A stretch of 64,000 nucleotides of DNA, taken from contig MNCI01009304.1 in NCBI GenBank assembly GCA_015680685.1, positions 62,001-126,000 on the forward strand. The letters run 5' to 3'. The position numbers and the translations under genes are program-made. Each line of letters opens with the position of its first letter. Positions within the stretch are counted from its first letter, which is position 1. Of the stretch, positions 57,098-64,000 are shown piece by piece. Origin of the DNA: Gnetum montanum. Its lineage: Eukaryota > Streptophyta > Gnetopsida > Gnetales > Gnetaceae. The notes beneath the pieces are model-generated. The model saw only the letters and a program-made list of their open reading frames with translations, was not told the origin of the DNA and made no database searches.

Positions 57098-57252
57098 TTA
57101 TTAGGGACTTAGTTAGCTAAGTGTGCTAAGTAGGAAGAGACTTTGAAGTTATACAAAGACATTGTAAAGATCATACAATAAGCCACTATCATCCATAAGG
57201 GAACAATTAAAGAAATAATAAAATAACAAGGGTACACTATTTTATCAATAAT
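57098..57252 (+). other. Element C leader with primer-site remnant
   Basis: TTATTAGGGACTTAGTT follows the LTR directly. Only the last part (GGGACTT) of the tRNA-Asp site is kept, with the first part deleted or changed. The leader runs to the gag ATG at 57253. Confidence 0.5.
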
Positions 57253-59230
57253 ATGGCTTCTTTTCATAGGGATGAATCACCACCACATAAGAGTAGATTT
57301 AATCAACTATGGGAAGCATCAAAGAAGCCCCAACAACTGAGGCTTGTTTATTCTTATTCAAATTCCTATAATCTAGGTTTCACCTTCATCCTACATCAAG
57401 ATGAACAAATGCAATATAGGGACATGGAAAGCAACATTGTGTTGCCCCAAAATTGCTTCATTCGCATCATGTTGATGAACAACCTCATCATGTTGAACAT
57501 CACTATACTTAAGTTAGAATATGTAGTCCAGGACTACACCTACATGGACAATCAACATACCAATGCTTAGCAAAAGAAAAATCGACACATGGAAGCACAA
57601 TATGAGGATTTTAATGGTAAGAGGACTCTAACAAAATTAAAGAGGATAAGGATTTCTTTTCTAGCAATTCCCAATACATAGATTTTCCTCCTCTCTATGA
57701 TGAGAAGATTCTTTACCAAAGGCTATAGTCAACTCTAGAGAACTTTGATGATGAAAAAACTAAGTCTTATGACTAGGAGTCCTTAAGAGATAAGAATCCT
57801 AGCCAATCATCTAAGGGAAAGGATAATGATTAAGAGAAAGAAAAAGAAAATTATAAGGATCAAGGGAGGAATTGATGAAGGGAAACTGAAAATCATCTTT
57901 CCTTAATTCTTCTTGTTCACATTCATCGTCCTCTTTGTCTTTATCTCAAACTCTGATAGGAGGAATAAGAGCTATGATGAAAGGAGGAGTAGTTGAGACT
58001 AGGATGGGAATGAAAGGTAGAATAGAGATGAATGTAAATCTTACAAGGATGATCAAGATTAAGGATATGAACAACCACAAGGAGAAGACGAGTCTCATAA
58101 AGACTAAAAACATAGTAGAACTCATCATAGACATCATGTCCATGAAAGGGGCCACTATGATCATCATGACTATGATAGGCCTTTGCTAACTACTAAGAAC
58201 ATACTAAAAATTTTAGAGGTAGTAAAAATTCCAAGGTACAAAAAATATAGCATAATCAAGAGGTTGGATATGAAAAATATTCTTAGGTCTAAAGGGGGAT
58301 ATAATTCATATTCACAAAATCATCTCCAAGACTTTCATGATGCTTGTGCCTTATAGAACATATAAAATGAATGGAAAAAGCTAAAATTATTCCCAAGAAT
58401 ACTCACTAAGGAAGCAAAATTCTAGTACCAATCCTTAGAAGTGGAATCCATTTACCAATGAAGTACTATTTTGGAGCTCTTCAATGACAAGTACCAAATG
58501 TAATCTAAAGTGTCTAACCTGTGGAGATAGATCCAAGGATGGAAATATGGAAATCATGAATCCTTAGGTGCACCCCTAGGTAGGTACTACTCTCTTCTAC
58601 ACCAATGCCTAGGCCATGAATACTCCCAAATGAACTAGCTCTATTGTATCATAGATGGGCTTCAGAAATAAAATAAGGAAAATCCTTAGGGTTTATGCCC
58701 AAGGAGGTCTCTCTAATATTTAGTTCATCAGATTCAAAGGCTAGTAGATTAGATGGCTAAAGAGGAAGGAGATTTAAAAAAGCATGAAATTTTAGAAGAG
58801 TATAACAATGATCCCTCCATTCGTAAAAGGGAGGCATGTTTTTATGACTCATATGAAAAGGCACTACTTAATGAATTGGTGCAAAAGAAAACCTTTTTGA
58901 TATGGTAATCTATCATTGAAATATTAGCTAAGGTAGATAACATGTGGGACTCCTTGGATGAGTAGTTGCAAATAGCTCTAGAAATTGCAGAGGAGGGAAA
59001 GGACCAAGGAAGAAGTGGTTAAGAAAGAAGAAAGTAGAAGGACACATAGCAGAATCATTATTAGAACAAGGGCAAAGCCATAGTAGTTGAAGCGATTGCA
59101 AGTTTTGAAATAGATAAGGATGGCTATCAGATTTGCCAATATGAACATCCTAAGTGATGTTGCCTAGTGCTATCACATCATCAAAATTCTGGGGTGTATG
59201 CGTTGAAATCCAAGTTTGCAAAAAAAGTAA
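57253..59230 (+). pseudogene. Element C gag
   Basis: The ATG at 57253 gives MASFHRDESPPHKSRFNQLW; FTFILHQDEQ parallels the B gag N-terminus. A basic/acidic low-complexity part lies at 57790-58190 and the capsid at about 58260-58750 (DACAL, then WKKLKLFPR). The zinc-knuckle-like motif at 59123-59164 reads YQICQYEHPK, stop, CC: the second Cys is kept and the first is Tyr. VLSHHQNSGVYAL follows, as in the other copies. The gag tail with Tyr/Pro/Ser is at 59428-59622. Confidence 0.82.
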
Positions 59231-59799
59231 GCACCTAGGTGGTTACCTTACCCCCAAGGTAACTATAGCTAATAGTTACACCAACCAATGTACTATCTAA
59301 GTGGAGTACCTCCTCAACCTTAGGAGTAGTATCAATAGTGGCAACAGTCATAGTTATGGAGGATGCCACCACCATGACATTAGTATCCCTATTGATAGTC
59401 AAACCCATATATTATGTCTAACAACCTGTGTCCCTACATGAATCCTATAGCTATGCTTCTTTCTTTTACTACTCTTACCCTCTAGAATACTATAGAGCAC
59501 CTTCTCTAAGAGGAAATTATTATTTTCCCTTTCATCCTCCACAACATCTATCAAATCCTACATCACAACCAACTACACCCTTGCCACCTACTTTATCCAT
59601 GCAGGGTGAAATTTTGCATTAGCCATAGCATAGCAATGCAGTAAAGTCGATAATCTACAGCTAAATATCCATTTGAATGATTCTAAACAAAAGCCTCTTA
59701 AGAGATCATTCTTCAAAATCAATAATCCCATGAAACCCTTACAAGAAAGTGTGGCTATTAACCCTGTCGTCTTTACCTATGATAGTACCATCGAGCCAC

Positions 59800-60320
59800 C
59801 TTCAAACCAAAAGACCTTCAACATCTATATCATTATGTTAACCCATGCAATCATAGATTGCATAAAGTCTAGTCACCTTCCCAAGAAATGATATGATCCT
59901 AGGATTTTCTTCATTTATTTACAAATTATAGGGAATGAACCATGTAAAGCTCTTTTGGATTTAGGTTTTGGGGTGAACTTAATCTCTTAAGAAATTTATA
60001 AAACCTAAAACTTGCCTCCTATGAAAATGAGAAATATTATACTTGACCTGGCAAATCAGTCCATCACAGCTTCTTTAGGGTTAGTGGAGGACATTGTGAC
60101 CACTATTTATGGGTGATCTTATCTATCAATTTCCTTCTGATCCATGTAAAAACTTGTAAAGGGAACTTCCCTATCATCATAGAAAGAACATGGATTAGTA
60201 CTATTAATGCTAAAATGGTGATTTGAGACCTTTCCTTGTAAATCTCTAAGGAAAATGAGTTTGGAAAGATAAAGAAGAAGAGGGTTATATGCATCACATA
60301 TAGTGAAACAAGGTTCCATT
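59800..60320 (+). pseudogene. Element C aspartic protease
   Basis: The plus strand reads PCKALLDLGFGVNLIS at about 59940-59985: the DSG-type active site reads DLG here. After a frameshift comes CNFPIII-type wording and ENEFGKIKKKRVICI (about 60250-60300), equivalent to the end of the protease in A and B. Stops lie between them. Confidence 0.75.
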
Positions 60321-60849
60321 ACATGTAGAAACTATGGATGAACAAAGAGATATCAATCCAAGCATGTAATCACTATGTTGAAATAGTAGCTATCCAAAAG
60401 TGCTAGTATGTGGTAGTCACAAAGCAAGAAGGTACTCAGTGGTTGATAACAGATTAACAAGCTAAGTCCACAATGTGCATGAAACCATCAGAGAGCCTCA
60501 CCAACACCTATATAAAGAACATGATTTAGAATATAAAGTGAATTAGATATGGGAAAGTTAGAGATCCTTGATTAGTTAAAGTAAGATCCCCTTAAACTAA
60601 AGGCTTTACCAACAACTATGGAATATGCTTTTCTCAACAATGGCAAGATGGTAATCATCAATGCCAAACTTGCTCTAGATCAAAAACAAAACCTATTAAA
60701 GGTGGTGAACAAATGGCCAATAATATTTTCTTGGTCATATCATGAACTTATAGGAATAGATCTATGGATATGCTAACACCACATCTATATAGACTCCTCC
60801 ATCAAACCAAAAAGATAGTCGCATAAAAGATTGAATCCCAAAGTAAAGT

Positions 60850-61480
60850 AGATTATCAAAGAGGAAACTCCTCAAGGCCAAGTTAATCTATCTAATAACA
60901 GATAGTGAATGGGTTAGCCCACTCCTTATTATATCCAAGAAAGAAGAAAAATGGAGAGATTGCATAGAAATTCCACTATTGAATATGGAAACTTTCAAGG
61001 ATTATTTTCCATTTCAATTTGTTAATCAAGTGTTATATACCATACTAGGGCATTACTATGATAGTTTCTTGGATGGTTATAATGGGTACAACCAAATCTA
61101 GATTGCACTAGAAGACTAGGCCAAAACCACATTCATAAGTTCTAGGGGAACTTTTGTGTATAGAAAAATGCCCTTTTGCCTATGTAATGCCCTTACTACC
61201 TTCCAATACATGGTTCTTAGCATCTTTTAATAGAAAATTATTAGTGGGATAGAGGTATTTATGGATGACTACTTTACCTATGATACCATCTTTGAGTAAG
61301 CATTGGACCATCTAGAGCAAGTGCTTCAACAATGTGTAGAAATCAACTTGAAGCTCAACTAGCTAAAAAGCCATCTAATGGTCCAAGAAGGCATTGTTTT
61401 GGGGCACAGAATTTCAAGCAAAGAGATTGAGGTAGACCTAGAAAAAGTATAGGTCATCCAAGGAATATCTAGGTAATCGA
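60850..61480 (+). pseudogene. Element C reverse transcriptase with intact FMDD
   Basis: LIYLITDSEWVSPLLII, PFQFVNQVL, FLDGYNGYNQI and MPFCLCNALTTFQ precede the active site VFMDDYFTYD at 61256-61285, where both catalytic Asp are kept. LKLNXLKSHLMVQEGIVLGH and the EVDLEK block complete the domain. This is the only complete RT among the four Athila-like elements, although stops (for example TAG in the QIWI position) break it. Confidence 0.9.
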
Positions 61481-61559
61481 AAATGATAAAAGGTGTATGA
61501 TCATTCCTTGGCCATATTAGTTATTATAGGCAATTCATTGAGAACTTCTTAAAATTTCC

Positions 61560-62080
61560 ATGTAGTTGGTTGAGCTAACCATGTAGGATGCATCTTTCAC
61601 ATAGACTAGGAAATGTCAAAATGCATTCCAACAATTAGAGTAGAAGCTCATAGAAACTCCCATTCTACATGCTCCTAATTGGTCCATGCCATCTCACATT
61701 ATTACTTATGCATCCAATTATGGTTTGAGGGTTATGAATACATAATTAGATAGTCAGAAATGTCCCTACTACATCCATTGTGCTAGCTAAGGCATTGTGG
61801 GAACATAACGTAACTACACCACCTTGGAAAAGGAGCTCATGTCAATGGTGTATGCCTTAGAAAAATTCAAGTACTATGTGCTTGGATATTAAGTTTTTAT
61901 GCACATAGATCATAGTGCTATATAGTTCCTCATGAGCAAGCCAATAGTGAGCCCCCATGTCATATGGTGACAAGTAATTCTATAGGGGTTCAATCTCACC
62001 ATGATGGATAAGAGGAAAACCAAGAATGTGATCACTAAGTAGTTGTCTTAGCTACGATGGGCTAGCAAAGAGGATAATGG
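61560..62080 (+). pseudogene. Element C RNase H
   Basis: The plus-strand frames give TPILHAPNWSMPSHIITYAS, NYTTLEKELMSMVYALEKF, YYVLGY, FMHIDHSAI and LTMMDKRKTKNV in the right order for Athila-type RNase H. It contains the half that is deleted in element B. Several TAG codons lie in Trp/Gln positions. Confidence 0.85.
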
Positions 62081-62229
62081 ACCTTTATTTGACCAATTTC
62101 TTGATGAACTCCTCTCTATCAAAACTATTAAAATGCAAAGTCCTAAGGATACTAACTAGTACAAGAACTTTCTCTCCTATTTACTCACTTAGAAGATGCC
62201 ATAAGAATGGGATAGCAATAAAAAGCAAC

Positions 62230-63300
62230 CATTTCTTCACCAATCCGAATTTTATATGGAAATCCAAGGTAACCTTTATAAGTTATGTGTCAATGGCTTA
62301 GTATGATGGTGTGTACCTAATACTAATCAACTACAAATCCTCTACGACATTCATGAAAGCCCTTATGGGGAACATTATGTAGGAAGGAGAACAACCACAA
62401 AAATCCTTAGGATAGGATATTTAGAAATTCTTCCATTTTGTAAACATTACCAATGAGATTATGGAATGACTATATGGATGGAAGGACCCCAATAGTGGAT
62501 TCAACCACTAGAGCCTTTCGATCTTTGGGATATTGATTTCATGGGATCCATCAATCCCATGTCCAATGGAAATGCATACATCACCATAGTAGTTTACTAC
62601 TGCACAAAATGAACTTAAGCTATTAAGGGTACTTATTTCTAATAATGGAACTCATTTCATAGATGTTACCATTTGAAAATTAATGCAACACTTAGGGATA
62701 GAACATAATTAACAACTCCATATTACCCTCAAGCTAATGGTGAAGTTGAAGTTACCAATAGAGAAATAACTAGAATGCTAATCTAAACAATTAGTATATA
62801 TAAGAAAGACTAGAGCACAAAACGTAATGATGCTCTATGGGCATATCAATCTACTTGCAAACTTTCTATTGGCTATTTCTCTTATGAGTTAGTATATGGA
62901 AAATTACTAACTCTTCCAATTTAGATAGAGCTTTGTACACTTTTAGTGGCTTCTAAACTTGACCTTAACATAAGCCTAATACAAAAGGAACATTTAATGA
63001 TATTAAATGTGCTAGATGAAAAATGAAAGATAATGCTATCCATGAATGAGGCACACATGGCACACACCAAGAAATTTCATGGCTTGAGGATAAGACAAGT
63101 TAAATTTTAACTAGGAGATAAGATTGTTTATTGGAATCCCATGCATGTACAACAATGAAAATAAGTTTTGGATGCTATAGAAAGGAAATTATATTATTCA
63201 TGTGAGTTTTCCTTCTGAGCCCATGATGATTTACCATCCTTCCAGCCCAAATATGAGATTTCTAGTCAACATTTAGCAAGTGAAACCTTTCCTCAAACCA
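62230..63300 (+). pseudogene. Element C integrase
   Basis: The N-terminal zinc region is at about 62330-62455 (HESPYGEHYVG, then CKHYQ; the YYWP part is shortened). The core has DFMGSI at about 62535 and YYPQANGEVEVTN at about 62720-62757, with the catalytic Glu intact (GAA, 62748-62750). Next are DALWAYQSTCKLSIGYF and YELVYGKLLTLP. The C-terminal block reads VYWNPMHV at about 63130. The segment between the first and second catalytic Asp is shortened. Confidence 0.87.
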
Positions 63301-64000
63301 AGGATAACTAGTAGTGTGGACACCTCAAACAATGGACAAACAAATTTTATCTTTTGAATCTCCTCCTTCCAATTTAGTCATGGAGGCAATGGCCATCCAC
63401 ATTAATATTTTGTTATGGTTACTCAATTTTTCAAGTTTTTTTTACACCATTATTTATACATTTTTCAATTTTCTTGAATATTTTTGTAATTTCATGCATA
63501 TATTTTCTTATTTGTTTATTCATCAGGAATCTTGTGCTTTTACCATAGCTACTACTACTATTGGAAGTTCATTTAATATTGTATTTAATGTTTGGATTAA
63601 GTGTTAAATGATTAGATTTTATGTTAGGATTATGTTATCAATTAATGGAGCATTACTTTTCTAATGGTATTAGAAAGTGAGAGTCCACATCGTCCACCCA
63701 TTCCATCCAATTCTATAAGGTTTTTAATCCTGGAAGCGTGAGGTCCTTTCATACTTGCAACTTAAAAAGAATCAATGATATTGGTACTTAATGAACTTGA
63801 AATGGACCAAGTGAGATGGAGAAGGGTGTGGATTCAAGGGGATTTATCACCTTCTATATCCAACTTTCTTCTTAAGTTTTCTAGGCATTTTCATTAGTCT
63901 CTCACCACTTCTACTATCGACCATAACAGGAAGCATGTCTTTGCATGGTATGGTTTTGAATAAAAAACAAGTAATGTGAAAATTTAAAGCACATCCCTTA
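63301..64000 (+). other. Element C linker start
   Basis: It is T-rich near 63420-63530, as in B. It contains GAGTCCACATCGTCCACCCA at about 63680, the linker block shared by A, B and D. The expected promoter block and third ORF lie beyond the window. The 97-codon frame at 63314-63607 is T-rich and not conserved. Confidence 0.65.

Larger units (their letters stand above)
56205..64000 (+). mobile_element. Element C: Athila-like retrotransposon, 3' part outside window
   Basis: The 5' LTR is at 56205-57097. The plus-strand order is a primer-site remnant, gag, protease, RT, RNase H, integrase and the start of the linker. It is the least damaged of the Athila-like copies at catalytic sites: RT FMDDY and the integrase Glu are kept. 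The third ORF and 3' LTR should lie beyond 64000. It sits in the last part of the LINE. Confidence 0.9.

Overview
The window reads as a stretch of a large, repeat-filled seed-plant nuclear genome. Evidence: plant-lineage Ty3/gypsy retrotransposons of the Athila, Tat and chromovirus types, a plant L1-like LINE, primer-binding sites matching plant tRNA-Asp, strong AT richness and loss of CpG, and reading frames broken mostly where CAA, CAG or TGG became stops. A large-genome plant, perhaps a gymnosperm, is my inference; the sequence does not fix the species. No intact host gene, tRNA, CRISPR array or bacterial feature is seen. One assembly gap of 38 N lies at 32733-32770.

Layout. 1-4265: minus-strand, window-truncated chromovirus-like element (here E0) with integrase, RNase H, RT, protease and gag, and a 5S-rRNA-like block in its probable LTR. 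4266-6040: non-coding, with a 44-bp minisatellite. 6121-6809 plus 19896-21404: the two halves of a decayed multi-exon gene, possibly of the plant mobile domain (PMD) type. It is split by element A (6810-19890, minus), a 13-kb Athila-like element complete from LTR to LTR. 22140-24190: plus-strand Tat/Ogre-like gag-protease fragment. 25450-27024: two GC/CpG-rich patches of unknown origin. 28541-37430: element D (minus), an Athila-like element with gag and a third ORF but no pol. 38235-38460: a 30-bp minisatellite with palindromic core. 39290-56204: one LINE cut into pieces by element B (40145-51918, plus, Athila-like), element E (52634-55306, minus, non-autonomous, perfect 5-bp target duplication) and element C (56205 to beyond 64000, plus, Athila-like).

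Elements A-D are one related group. Their LTRs of about 0.85-0.9 kb start TGATGA and end TCATCA or decayed forms of it. They use a tRNA-Asp-type primer site and carry gag, then protease, RT, RNase H and integrase (absent in D). A non-coding linker of about 1.4-2.2 kb follows, and then a third ORF of about 2.75-2.8 kb. The most interesting signal is in the linker. In A, B and D it holds an LTR-like promoter block (short GATGCA/GTCGATG-type repeats followed by a TATA box), in the style of that element's own LTR, 450-600 bp before the third ORF. This suggests that the third ORF has its own promoter derived from the LTR and is expressed separately from gag-pol. All copies are decayed and none is expected to be functional.
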